Origin: Arthrobacter pascens
GTDB lineage: Bacteria; Actinomycetota; Actinomycetes; Actinomycetales; Micrococcaceae
Assembly: GCF_030816475.1 (NCBI RefSeq)
Contig: NZ_JAUSXF010000001.1
Location: 4,402,001-4,466,000 of the forward strand
Length of the DNA: 64,000 nt
Direction of reading: 5' to 3'
In this document: piece after piece, positions 56,067 to 64,000 of the stretch
Numbering within the stretch: the first letter of the stretch is position 1
How the letters are laid out: the number at the start of each line of letters is the position of its first letter
The notes under the pieces: generated by a model
Database searches by the model: none
What the model saw: the letters and a program-made list of their open reading frames with translations, nothing else
Told to the model about the DNA's origin: nothing
Translations under genes and position numbers: made by a program

Positions 56067-57734
56067 GGCATGGAGGAACTGCCCCAGGCCGTCCTCTCCC
56101 AGCGAGAGCCCTAGATGGACAAAGTCCGGGTGGCCACCCGAAGGAACATGCACAGGGGGTGGCAGGTTTGACGCGGGCCTGGATCTAACCTCCTGGTGCC
56201 GGTCCTGTTTTTGTTCAGTCGGCCAGTGCGGCGGTTCCCAGTCCTGATGTTCGCTCTTGTAAGTGCGGCCCATCGGCGATATCCAGCCCGGCGGTGCGCC
56301 TTTGCCGGCCGTCGTTGGTGTCCACCCGCTGGTGTGTTTGAGCCGGTGATGTTTTGGACAGGGCTGTCCCAGGTTGCTGATACCGGTTGTTCCGCCCTTG
56401 TGCCAGGCGAGGAGATGGTCTGCTTCGTTGTCCAGGGAGTTGTTGTTGCAGCCGGGAAAGGGGCACTTACCGTCCCGAAGCCTTAGCCATTGCCTCATGG
56501 GTTTGGGGATGCGGTAACTCTTGCGGCCGATCTCCAGGGGTGCTCCGTCGCGGGGATCCACCAGCACGCGGTAGAAGGAGCCGGCTCCATTCGCGACGAG
56601 GTCCCGTGCCATCGAAGCCGGGATGGGGCCGTAGCCGTCCAGCATCGCGGGCTCATCGGTTGCCCCGATCAGGGAAAACACCGGGACGGTGACCAGTACT
56701 TGTGCCCGCGGCGAGGGGACGTCCGCCAGGCCCGTACTGGTGTTCGCATCGCCACTAATGCCCGCGCCCTTCACGCCGCCGGTCGCACGGCTGCTGATAG
56801 CGCCGGCGCCGCTCCGGCGACCTTCAGTCCCCACGCCGATCCCGCCGCCTTCAGTCCCACAGACCGCACAGCTGACGCGGTTTGGCCCCGCAGTGAAGAG
56901 CCCGGCGTTGAGGAGCGAAATGGCCAGCACGTCGGCCCGCAACTGGGTCAGGGTACGGCTTTCGGCAGGCCTCTGCAGGCCCCGGGAAATAGCTGTGACG
57001 CGGTTCCAGATTCCGTTGGCAGTGGCAGCAGGAAGGTAGGCGGAGAGCCAGGCCATGCCATCCTGATCAGGGGTGTACTCGATTCGCCGGTCCAGGACAC
57101 TTTTGGCGTGCCGCTTCCCGATGCTCTCGTGGTGGTGGCGTTCCCGCCAGGTTCGGGCCTTGTTGCGGAACCGGGATGCCGGCATTTCCCCCGCGGGGCA
57201 ACCGCGGCCGAGGTCCGGCGCGTTCGGATCGAGGAAATGCGCTTCCAATGAGGCGGCGCCGGCGGGATCGAGACACGCAGTTTCCTCGACCATTGCCCTG
57301 GCGTGCTGCCAGGAAATGGTTCCGGCCTGCAACGCGGAAAGGGTCAGCGGCAACGTGGCGGTGAGTTGCCGGGCATGGGACAGCAAAGCGTCAGCGGCGC
57401 GCGAACCTATGGTCAGCACGCAGGCGATCTCAGCGGTCACAGCCATCTCGTGGGCCGTGGCTTCCTGAGGGGACGCCGCAGGTGCCGCGATCGACCTGGC
57501 GGTAGCAGCGAATTTCGCCGCGGCCTGCGCCTTCAAAGCTGCCAGCCGCGCCTCCGACCGAGCGATCCCGCCGAGGATATCCAGGCAGCTATCTGCCAGG
57601 GCGTGAAGCTGATCGGTATCAGAGGAGGCTCCGGGGCCTGTCCGGTCCAGTTCCGCAGTGAGCACTGCAACGGCGGCATTGATCGCCTCAAATGCCTGCG
57701 CTTCCACTGTTTGCGCCGCTGCTCCCCGTGCCAT
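56058..57734 (-). CDS. DUF222 / HNH-endonuclease domain protein
   Basis: A 558-aa protein. An N-terminal helical DUF222 region (about 20-250) is followed by a Gly/Ser-rich low-complexity segment (~290-330). Near residue 410-475 lies an HNH nuclease domain: KCPFPGCNNNSLDNEADHLLAWHKGG and NLGQPCPKHHRLKH. Arg- and Pro-rich residues end it. Such genes occur in many copies in Arthrobacter and mycobacteria; the role is unknown, possibly DNA processing or mobile in origin. No intein or intron structure is visible nearby. Confidence 0.9.
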   Translation of the reverse strand: MARGAAAQTVEAQAFEAINAAVAVLTAELDRTGPGASSDTDQLHALADSCLDILGGIARSEARLAALKAQAAAKFAATARSIAAPAASPQEATAHEMAVTAEIACVLTIGSRAADALLSHARQLTATLPLTLSALQAGTISWQHARAMVEETACLDPAGAASLEAHFLDPNAPDLGRGCPAGEMPASRFRNKARTWRERHHHESIGKRHAKSVLDRRIEYTPDQDGMAWLSAYLPAATANGIWNRVTAISRGLQRPAESRTLTQLRADVLAISLLNAGLFTAGPNRVSCAVCGTEGGGIGVGTEGRRSGAGAISSRATGGVKGAGISGDANTSTGLADVPSPRAQVLVTVPVFSLIGATDEPAMLDGYGPIPASMARDLVANGAGSFYRVLVDPRDGAPLEIGRKSYRIPKPMRQWLRLRDGKCPFPGCNNNSLDNEADHLLAWHKGGTTGISNLGQPCPKHHRLKHTSGWTPTTAGKGAPPGWISPMGRTYKSEHQDWEPPHWPTEQKQDRHQEVRSRPASNLPPPVHVPSGGHPDFVHLGLSLGEDGLGQFLHAPA

Positions 57735-57768
57735 GTATCAATCATCCGGGGAGGGTCTGACATTTTTC

Positions 57769-59406
57769 CTAGGAGACTGCCGAGGGCCTTGCCACGTCCA
57801 AAACGGTCCACATGCCGTCCGCCCGGCACGGGATGGAGGCCTCAACCAGCGCCCGGCTGTGCTCATGCCGTGGCGCCGCGAAGAAGTCCTTGGTCTCCGC
57901 GACTTCGATCACGCGCCCCTCCAGCAGTACGGCCACCCGGTCGCACATATACCTCACCACGTCCATGTCGTGCGAGACGACGATCAGGGACAGGTTGCGT
58001 TCCCGCTGCAGCCGCAGCAGCAGGTTCAGGATGGTGCGCTGGGTGAGGGCGTCGAGAGCGGAGGTGGCTTCGTCACAAATCAGGACCTGCGGTTCCAACA
58101 GCAGGGCCCGGGCGATGGTGGCGCGCTGCAGCTGGCCGCCGGAGCATTGGCCCGGACGCTTGTCCAGTATGGCTGCTTCCAGCTCCACCTCCTCCATCAC
58201 TGCAGCGATCCTTTCGTCGCGCTGATCGGTTGGCTGGGCAGGGCGTGAGCGCAGGGGGGCCTGCAGGCTGGCGCGAAGCGTCATCCGCGGGTCAAAGGCG
58301 CTGTGCGGTTCCTGGAATACCAGCTGCACAGCGGTCGCCTCACGCGGGCCAGTCGCGTCCAACTGCCGGGTGATGGACCCGGCGCTCGGCTTCTCCAGTC
58401 CCACGATTGCTTTAGCCAGGGTGCTTTTGCCGGACCCCGATTGCCCCAGCACGCCCAGGATCTCCCCGCGTTTGAGGGTTAGCGAGACGTCCTCAAGGGC
58501 AGCATGGCCCAGCTTCCGCCGCGGCCCGAAGTGCTTGCCCACGCCGTTCAGAACCAGGATTTCGCGTTCCCTGGAAGGCGGACGACGGCGGGACTCCGGT
58601 GCCAGCCGCGCCGCCGCCAGGAGTTCGCGGGCATAGGCAGTCCGGGGCCTGGTCAGAAGGTCCCCGACGGAACCGGACTCCACAATGGTTCCGGAGTTCA
58701 TGACGAGGACGCGGTCCGCGAACGCCGCGACGGACGCGACGTTGTGCGTGATGTACAGAATGCCCAAGCCGCGTTCCCGGCGTTCCCTGTCCAGCAGCTG
58801 CAGGATCTGGCGCTCCAGCACTTTGTCCAGTGCCGACGTCGGCTCGTCTGCCAGCAGCATGCCCGGCTGGCCGGCCAGCGCCAGGGCCGTCATGGCCCGC
58901 TGTGCCATGCCCCCGGAGAGCTGGTGCGGATAAGCCCGGATGCCCTTAGCCGGATCGGCGAACCCCACCTCCTCAAGGAGTTCCAGCGCTTTGCTCCGCA
59001 CTTTCGTGCCCCGGAGGCCGCCATGGAGCCGCAGAGGTTCCTTCAGGTGCTGTTCAATGGTCCGGTTCGGGTTGAACATGCGCTTGGGCTGCTGGAACAG
59101 CATCCCCAGCCTTCCGCCCCGGACCCGGTTGAGCTCTTGTTCGGAGGCCCGGGTCAGCTCCAGGCCCCCGAGCCGGATGGAACCGCCGCTGATGCCCAGG
59201 CCGGGCGGCAGGAGCCGGAGGCAGGACATGGCAGTCAGGGTCTTGCCGGAACCGGAGCTGCCCACGAGGGCCACGAATTCACCGGGATCCACGGAGAGGG
59301 AGACACCCGAGAGCAGGGGCTTGCCGTGGCTTCCGCCGTCGGGGTCCCTGTGACTCACTTCCAGGCCGTCCAGGACCAGGCGGGTGTCCGTGGCTCCGCT
59401 ACTCAT
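57769..59406 (-). CDS. Dipeptide/metal-type ABC transporter, fused double ATPase
   Basis: A 545-aa protein containing two ABC ATPase domains, like DppD and DppF in one chain. Domain 1 has Walker A GSSGSGKT, signature LSGGM and Walker B LLADEPTSALD. Domain 2 has Walker A GQSGSGKS, signature CSGGQL and Walker B ICDEATSALD. It powers the DppB/DppC-type permeases upstream. The ATG at 59406 overlaps the DppC-type stop by four bases. Substrates of this class are peptides, nickel or metal-chelate complexes. Confidence 0.92.
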   Translation of the reverse strand: MSSGATDTRLVLDGLEVSHRDPDGGSHGKPLLSGVSLSVDPGEFVALVGSSGSGKTLTAMSCLRLLPPGLGISGGSIRLGGLELTRASEQELNRVRGGRLGMLFQQPKRMFNPNRTIEQHLKEPLRLHGGLRGTKVRSKALELLEEVGFADPAKGIRAYPHQLSGGMAQRAMTALALAGQPGMLLADEPTSALDKVLERQILQLLDRERRERGLGILYITHNVASVAAFADRVLVMNSGTIVESGSVGDLLTRPRTAYARELLAAARLAPESRRRPPSREREILVLNGVGKHFGPRRKLGHAALEDVSLTLKRGEILGVLGQSGSGKSTLAKAIVGLEKPSAGSITRQLDATGPREATAVQLVFQEPHSAFDPRMTLRASLQAPLRSRPAQPTDQRDERIAAVMEEVELEAAILDKRPGQCSGGQLQRATIARALLLEPQVLICDEATSALDALTQRTILNLLLRLQRERNLSLIVVSHDMDVVRYMCDRVAVLLEGRVIEVAETKDFFAAPRHEHSRALVEASIPCRADGMWTVLDVARPSAVS

Positions 59407-60233
59407 TTCTCCGCCGCCAAGGGCAGGAGGAGTGGTGCCGCGGCCATGTGGGCGGCCCGCTGGCCAATGAGGGTCACGCAAAGGGCAACGGTGAAGATGA
59501 CCAGGCCGGGGGCGAGGATTCCCAGCGGGGCGCGTTCCGCAAACGGCTGCGCGACCGCCAGCATGGAACCCCAGTCCGATTGCGGCGGCTGGACCCCCAG
59601 ACCCAGGTAGGAGAGGGCGCCCACGCTGATGAGCAGGTGCCCGAACCGCAGGGTCGCCTGGCCCAGGATCGGCCCCGCGAGGTGGGGCAGGACGTGCCGG
59701 AAGATAATGAACGACGGCGGGCAGCCCACGACGCGCGCCGCCTCAACGAACCCGCGGGCCGAGACATCGTAGGCCAGCGTCCGCGCCAGCCGGGCAAAGG
59801 GTGTCCACCCCGTGATGGTCAGCGCGAGCAGCAGGGGCCCGAATCCGGTGCCAAGCGCCGCGACGATGAACAGGGCGACCACCATTTCCGGCAGCGCGAG
59901 CAGGACGTCGTTCGTGCGGGTCAGGAATTCGTCCACCCATCCGCGCCGCCGGGCGCTGAGAACGCCGATGGCCAGGCCCAGAAGACAGGTCAGCAGGGTG
60001 GCCAGCGCGGCCACAGCCATGGAGAACCGGCCGCCTTCAAGGAGCCGGCTGAGGGTGTCCCGGCCCAGGTTGTCCGTACCCAGCCAGTGCTCGGCCGACG
60101 GCGGAGCCAGGCGTTCGGCCAGGTTCTGCGCCGCGGGCGGGTAGGGCGTGATCCAGGGTGCCAGCAGTACTGCCAGCACAATGATGCCGAGCAATGCCGC
60201 GGCAACGCCGGTGACGGTGATCCGGTTACGCAA
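59403..60233 (-). CDS. ABC transporter permease, DppC type
   Basis: A 276-aa permease with six membrane segments: ITVTGVAAALLGIIVLAVLL at the start, then AEHWLGTDNLGRDTLSRLLEGGR, the family loop, and VEAARVVGCPPSFIIFRHVLPHL, the ATPase-contact EAA motif. The start overlaps the DppB-type gene by eight bases. Partner of the DppB-like permease. Confidence 0.92.
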   Translation of the reverse strand: MRNRITVTGVAAALLGIIVLAVLLAPWITPYPPAAQNLAERLAPPSAEHWLGTDNLGRDTLSRLLEGGRFSMAVAALATLLTCLLGLAIGVLSARRRGWVDEFLTRTNDVLLALPEMVVALFIVAALGTGFGPLLLALTITGWTPFARLARTLAYDVSARGFVEAARVVGCPPSFIIFRHVLPHLAGPILGQATLRFGHLLISVGALSYLGLGVQPPQSDWGSMLAVAQPFAERAPLGILAPGLVIFTVALCVTLIGQRAAHMAAAPLLLPLAAEK

Positions 60234-61167
60234 GGGAACCTCCCACCATCCGGCTGAGGAATCGGTGCACGAAGTCCGCCAGGGTGGTTATGCCGACCGC
60301 GAGTGCCACCACAACCACCACCCCGCCCTGGGCGAGCGGAATATCGCTGTTGACGACGGCGTCAAAGAGCAGCCTGCCCATGCCCGGAACCGCGAAGATG
60401 ACCTCCACAATGACCGATCCGCCCAGCAGGCCCGCGAACCAGACGGCGAACAGGGTGGAGAGCGGAAGCAGGCCGTTCGGCACCACGTGGCGGAGGATGG
60501 CCTGGCCCTGGCTCAGGCCCCTGGCGCGGGCGGCCGGTACATGCTCCGCGGCGGCCGCGTCGATGATTCCGGACCGCACCGCCGAGGTGAAGAAGCTGAT
60601 GGGGCGCAGGGCGAGGGTCAGTGCGGGCAGGACGGCGGATGAGAGGTTTTCCCAGCCTGCCGTGGGCAGTACGGACAGCTTCAGGGCGAAGACCAGGACC
60701 AGCACCGGAGCCACCCAGTACTCCGGCATGGCGATCAGGGCCTGGGTGATGGCGGTGATGGTTTTGTCCGGGGTGCTTCCGGGCCGCAGCCCGGCGAAAA
60801 TTCCCAGGGGGAGCGATACCGCCACAGCCAGGACCAGCGCCATCGTGACCAGGGTGAGCGTGACGGAAAGCGCCGGGAGCACCTGCTCCGCCACAGGAGT
60901 GCCGCTGGAGAAGGACAGTCCCATGTCGCCGCTGAAGAAGCGCCCAAGCCAGCGGAAGTATTGGACGGCTAGGGGATCGTTCAGGCCCAGGCTCGCAGTG
61001 AGGCCCTGCACGGCGGCATCATCCACGGCGTCGCCGGCCACGCGTGACCGGATGATTTTCCGGACCGGATCCCCTGGCGTGAAGTAGGGGATCAGGAACA
61101 CGGCAAAAGAGGACACCACAACGGCGGCCACCAGGGTGGCCGTCCGTTTGGCGATGAATTGCAGCAT
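60226..61167 (-). CDS. ABC transporter permease, DppB type
   Basis: A 313-aa permease of the DppB/NikB group. It starts FIAKRTATLVAAVVVSSFAVFLIPYFTPGDP and has FRWLGRFFSGDMGLSFSSGTPVAEQV. The EAA region is ARARGLSQGQAILRHVVPNGLLP. It lies 24 bases after the binding-protein stop, in the same operon. Confidence 0.92.
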   Translation of the reverse strand: MLQFIAKRTATLVAAVVVSSFAVFLIPYFTPGDPVRKIIRSRVAGDAVDDAAVQGLTASLGLNDPLAVQYFRWLGRFFSGDMGLSFSSGTPVAEQVLPALSVTLTLVTMALVLAVAVSLPLGIFAGLRPGSTPDKTITAITQALIAMPEYWVAPVLVLVFALKLSVLPTAGWENLSSAVLPALTLALRPISFFTSAVRSGIIDAAAAEHVPAARARGLSQGQAILRHVVPNGLLPLSTLFAVWFAGLLGGSVIVEVIFAVPGMGRLLFDAVVNSDIPLAQGGVVVVVALAVGITTLADFVHRFLSRMVGGSLA

Positions 61168-61191
61168 GAGCGGCGGGACTCGGGATGTGGA

Positions 61192-62748
61192 CTAGGAGCG
61201 GGACTTTGCCGTCTTCGCCGTCAGGACGTAGCGGGACAGCGGGTCCTGGACGTAGGAGAGGACATTGTTGCGGACGGCATCGGTTGCCTGCTCGTTGACC
61301 AGCCAGGCGTTGACCGACTTGTCCTGGAGAATCTGGCCTGCCTCTGCGTACAGCTTGTAGCGCTCGTTGTTATCGACGGTTTTGGCGGCATTGGCGATGA
61401 TCCCGTCGTATTCCGGGTCGCAGAAGTGGCTGAGGTTGTAGGTGCCCTTGCAGGTGTAGTCGGCCGTGAGGAAGCCGATGGGGTCCGCGATGTCGATCAG
61501 CCTGTTGCGCTGGCTGAGCAGCATGTCGTACTTTCCGGCCAGGACGTCAGGCTCCGCCGAAGCGTATTCCTTGGTTGTAATGGTGACCGGAATGCCGACT
61601 TTCTTGAGGTTTTCCTGGACGACGGCGGCAACGTCGGCGAATTCGGCGCGTTCAACGATGGCGATGATTTCCAGGGGACGATCGGGGGTGTAGCCGGCGC
61701 TTGCGAGCAGCTTTTTGGCTTCCTCAAGGTTCTGCTTCTGCTTTTCCTGCTTCTCTCCCGCCCAGGGCTCAGAGGGCGAGAACGGTCCGGTGGCCGGCAG
61801 GGCCGCGCCTTCGTACACGCTGGCGGCCAGGGCGTCGAGGTCCAGGGCGTCCCGGATCGCGGTACGGACGTCGACGTTGTCCAGGGGCGCCCGGCCGTTG
61901 TTCATGTACAGCGTGGCTGTGCGCGGCGAATCGGTGCCCAGGACAGTGACCCCGTGATCCGCCTTGAGGGTCGCGACGCTGGCGGCGGGGATGGACAGTG
62001 AGATGTCTGCTTCGCCGGTCTGTACCTGGGCCGCACGGGTGGGGCCGTTGGTGATGAACCGGATCTCGGCACCGGCCAGCTGTACGGGGCCGCCCCAGTA
62101 GTTCGCGTTCCGGTCCAGGGTGAGGGACTGTTTTGGCTTCTCGGACACCGGGGTGAAGGGCCCGGTGCAGTGCCCGAACGGGTCGAGGCCGCCAGCCTTA
62201 TAGGCAGCCGGCGACAGGATGCCGGTGTTGACGCTGGCCAGCCGGTACGGCACCAGCGGGTTCTCCGCGGGCGTACTGACCCTGACGGTCTGCGCATCCA
62301 CCGCTGTGACGCTGCTGATCATCGTGCGGTTGAAAGCCCTGGCGGGGACTTTCGCGTCGAGGACATGGTTGAGGGCGGACACTACGGACTCGGCTGTGAG
62401 ATCGCTTCCGTCCTGGAACTTGACGCCCTGCCGGATGCTGAAGTCCCAGTCCAGCGGGGAGCTCTGCTTCCACTCCGTGGCCAGGAAGGGAACCACTTTG
62501 CCCTCGCCCTGGTCATATTTGGTGAGGGTCTCCAGGCAGCCGGACAGTGACAGGATGTATGCGGAGTCAGACTCAAGGGCCCAGTTGGCTACTGGAGCCC
62601 GGAAGTTGTCCACCACGATCCGCTGGCTGGTGTCGGCCGCAGCACTGGACTGCGGGGCCTGCGTCTGGGTGCCGGTGAAGCCGCAGCCGGTGAGGGCCAG
62701 GGCGGCCGCCGCAGTGATCAGGACGCGGGGACGGAGGGACGTACGCAC
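61192..62748 (-). CDS. Family 5 extracellular solute-binding lipoprotein
   Basis: A 518-aa lipoprotein, lipobox LTGC (Cys 22), then a Gln/Ala/Ser-rich linker. The SBP_bac_5 fold shows as LSLSGCLETLTKYDQGEGKVVPFLATEW, WDFSIRQGVKFQDGSDLTAESVVSALNHV and LYMNNGRAPLDNVDVRTAIRDALD. It heads the Dpp-type operon. The operator-like iron box 58 bases upstream suggests that its ligand is a siderophore or other metal chelate, not a nutrient peptide. Confidence 0.92.
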   Translation of the reverse strand: MRTSLRPRVLITAAAALALTGCGFTGTQTQAPQSSAAADTSQRIVVDNFRAPVANWALESDSAYILSLSGCLETLTKYDQGEGKVVPFLATEWKQSSPLDWDFSIRQGVKFQDGSDLTAESVVSALNHVLDAKVPARAFNRTMISSVTAVDAQTVRVSTPAENPLVPYRLASVNTGILSPAAYKAGGLDPFGHCTGPFTPVSEKPKQSLTLDRNANYWGGPVQLAGAEIRFITNGPTRAAQVQTGEADISLSIPAASVATLKADHGVTVLGTDSPRTATLYMNNGRAPLDNVDVRTAIRDALDLDALAASVYEGAALPATGPFSPSEPWAGEKQEKQKQNLEEAKKLLASAGYTPDRPLEIIAIVERAEFADVAAVVQENLKKVGIPVTITTKEYASAEPDVLAGKYDMLLSQRNRLIDIADPIGFLTADYTCKGTYNLSHFCDPEYDGIIANAAKTVDNNERYKLYAEAGQILQDKSVNAWLVNEQATDAVRNNVLSYVQDPLSRYVLTAKTAKSRS

Positions 62749-62805
62749 AGGAAACCGCCTTGCAGGACTGCCCCTGGGACGGGCAGGAGGAGAAGAAGGG
62801 ACTAC

Positions 62806-62824
62806 TTAGGGTAGCCTTCCCTTC
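62806..62824 (-). promoter_or_regulatory. DtxR/IdeR-like iron box
   Basis: Read on the minus strand, GAAGGGAAGGCTACCCTAA agrees at 16 of 19 positions with the known consensus TWAGGTWAGSCTWACCTWA. It overlaps a possible -10 (TACCCT) with TTCACG 18 bases before it. Iron-loaded DtxR/IdeR bound here would repress the ABC operon. Confidence 0.65.
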
Positions 62825-62984
62825 GGTAAAACGTGAAGTTGATGACGTGACGGCCCGTCACCGGGGAAGGTGAGGCTGCACCTCCCCCGGCCACGCGCCG
62901 TCGGGCTTCCAGTGGAATAGCGCGCGCTTTCCGGAACAAGGCGGTTTCCGGAAGAACGCTGGAGGAACCAAATGGCTCCGGGAC

Positions 62985-64000
62985 CTACTTGAGGCCGAGC
63001 TGCTTGGTGGGGACCCTGAACGTTTCCTTGGCGGTCAGCGCGGAGACGGCCGCCACCGCGCAGATAACGGCTGTGAAAATGCTGATCTGGACCCAGCCAC
63101 CGGGCTTGATGCCTCCCATTGCCGCCACGATGGCGGGAGCGAAGCCCGCCATCAGGAAGCCGAGCTGGGTACCGATGGCCAGGCCGGAGAAGCGGACCTT
63201 GGTGCTGAACATCTCGGCGTAGAAGGACGGCCAGACGGCGTTGGAGGCTGCGTAGCCGCAGGAGAAGAAGCCGATGGCGGCCAGGAACATCAGCGGGATA
63301 CTGCCGGACTCCAGGCTCAGCAGGAACACCGGAGTGAGGGCCGCGCTGGACACCGCACCGTAGATGAAGACGGGCTTCCGGCCGATCCTGTCCGCGAGCC
63401 GGCCAAAGAGCGGCTGGGTTCCCAGGGCCACGAGGTTGGCGCCGACAACAAGCCACAGCGTAGTAGTGCCGTCAACGCCGGCGACTGTCTTGGCGTAGCT
63501 GATGGCAAGGGTGCCGAAAACGGTGGAGACGGCGGCGATGAAGGCACAGCAGATGACGCGGAGGACGTCGCGCCAGTGGGCCTTGAGCAGGTCGGCCACC
63601 GGGAGCTTGGAAATCTGCGCTGTCTTCTGGGCTTCCTCGAAGGCAGGCGGCTCGTGCAGGGTGCGGCGGATGAAGAACGCCACAATGACGACGACGGCGC
63701 TGAGCCAGAACGGGATGCGCCAGCCGATGCCGTATTTGATCTCGTCCGGCAGAGCGAGGACCGGAATGAACACCAGGGCTGCCAGGATCTGGCCGCCCTG
63801 GGTGCCGGTAAGGGTCCACGAGGTGAAGAAGGAGCGGCGGTTGTCCGGTGCGTGCTCCAGCGTCATAGAGGAGGCGCCCGCCTGCTCGCCCGCTGCGGAC
63901 AGGCCCTGGCACAGGCGTGCAAGGACCAGGAGGACAGGAGCCCACCAGCCCACCGTCTTGAAGTCAGGAAGGCAGCCGATCACGAAGGTCGAGGCACCCA
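62985..64000 (-). CDS. MHS-family MFS metabolite:proton symporter, 5' end outside window
   Basis: The C-terminal ~338 residues of a transporter whose frame stays open to the window edge. About nine membrane segments are visible with the MHS patterns ARLCQGLSAAGEQAGASSMTLEH, KYGIGWRIPFWLSA, FGRLADRIGRKPVFIYG and FYAEMFSTKVRFSGLAIG. Family members (ShiA, ProP, KgtP) import organic acids or osmolytes with protons. It ends 160 bases before the iron-box promoter of the ABC operon, which reads away from it in the same direction; the two seem independent. Confidence 0.88.
   Translation of the reverse strand, partial: GASTFVIGCLPDFKTVGWWAPVLLVLARLCQGLSAAGEQAGASSMTLEHAPDNRRSFFTSWTLTGTQGGQILAALVFIPVLALPDEIKYGIGWRIPFWLSAVVVIVAFFIRRTLHEPPAFEEAQKTAQISKLPVADLLKAHWRDVLRVICCAFIAAVSTVFGTLAISYAKTVAGVDGTTTLWLVVGANLVALGTQPLFGRLADRIGRKPVFIYGAVSSAALTPVFLLSLESGSIPLMFLAAIGFFSCGYAASNAVWPSFYAEMFSTKVRFSGLAIGTQLGFLMAGFAPAIVAAMGGIKPGGWVQISIFTAVICAVAAVSALTAKETFRVPTKQLGLK

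Noticed and set aside
56058..57734. HNH protein as part of a mobile intron or phage
   Set aside because: No flanking inverted or direct repeats, intron core or phage genes; DUF222/HNH genes are common chromosomal paralogues in this group.

Overview
The window is GC-rich actinobacterial DNA. Codon use, GTG/TTG starts, a DUF222/HNH endonuclease gene, a non-F420 LLM-family gene, a CsbD gene and a MetF/PurU/LigM-type one-carbon cassette all point to a soil Arthrobacter-like member of the Micrococcaceae (Arthrobacter, Pseudarthrobacter or Paenarthrobacter). The genus is inferred from gene content and was not tested. I recognised no rRNA, tRNA, CRISPR array, prophage or insertion sequence.

Region A (1-18,065) is a catabolic island for methoxylated aromatic acids. 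A LIV-type ABC importer (permeases plus binding lipoprotein, 1-2828) ends at a terminator-like hairpin. On the minus strand follow two operons. The first, led from 13,323, encodes GalB-like hydratase, GalC-like aldolase, GalD-like tautomerase, a VOC-fold extradiol dioxygenase, an aldehyde dehydrogenase and an MFS carrier. The second has its own promoter at about 6,860 and encodes MetF, PurU, a LigM-type tetrahydrofolate-dependent O-demethylase and a PadR regulator. Two more LigM-type genes run on the plus strand (13,540-16,450), followed by a GntR/FCD regulator and a divergent NAD-binding oxidoreductase. Together these suggest syringate (or vanillate-type) uptake, stepwise O-demethylation onto THF to 3-O-methylgallate and gallate, ring cleavage to 4-oxalomesaconate, and conversion to pyruvate plus oxaloacetate. 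MetF and PurU would recycle methyl-THF. The ring-cleaving enzyme belongs to the type I (VOC) family, not the LigAB-type family of the well-studied Gram-negative gallate and protocatechuate 4,5-pathways. This is the most interesting point in the window.

Region B (18,209-41,850) starts with a small conserved protein and an AlaA-like aminotransferase. The rest is a plant-polysaccharide utilisation locus: two ABC sugar importers without their own ATPase, a DUF624 protein, a D-2-hydroxyacid dehydrogenase, a heparinase II/III-like protein, a DeoR-HTH/LacI-sensor hybrid regulator, a DUF2264 protein, a glycogen-debranching-like glucosidase, two GH35 beta-galactosidases and a ROK regulator. The mix suits galactose- and uronate-containing polymers such as arabinogalactan or pectin side chains.

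Region C (41,861-64,000) is mixed. It holds CsbD, a NicO/HoxN nickel-cobalt permease with a cupin, and a divergent TetR gene over a perfect 32-bp palindrome. Two small orphan proteins follow. A secreted GH26 protein, a single-domain response regulator, a GT2 glycosyltransferase and a 51-aa LAxTG-like sorting-signal protein come next. Then come two GH13 enzymes with an LLM oxidoreductase, an AEC carrier, an ATP-dependent DNA ligase and a DUF222/HNH protein. A Dpp-type ABC importer sits behind a DtxR/IdeR-like iron box, and a partial MHS-family symporter runs off the right edge.
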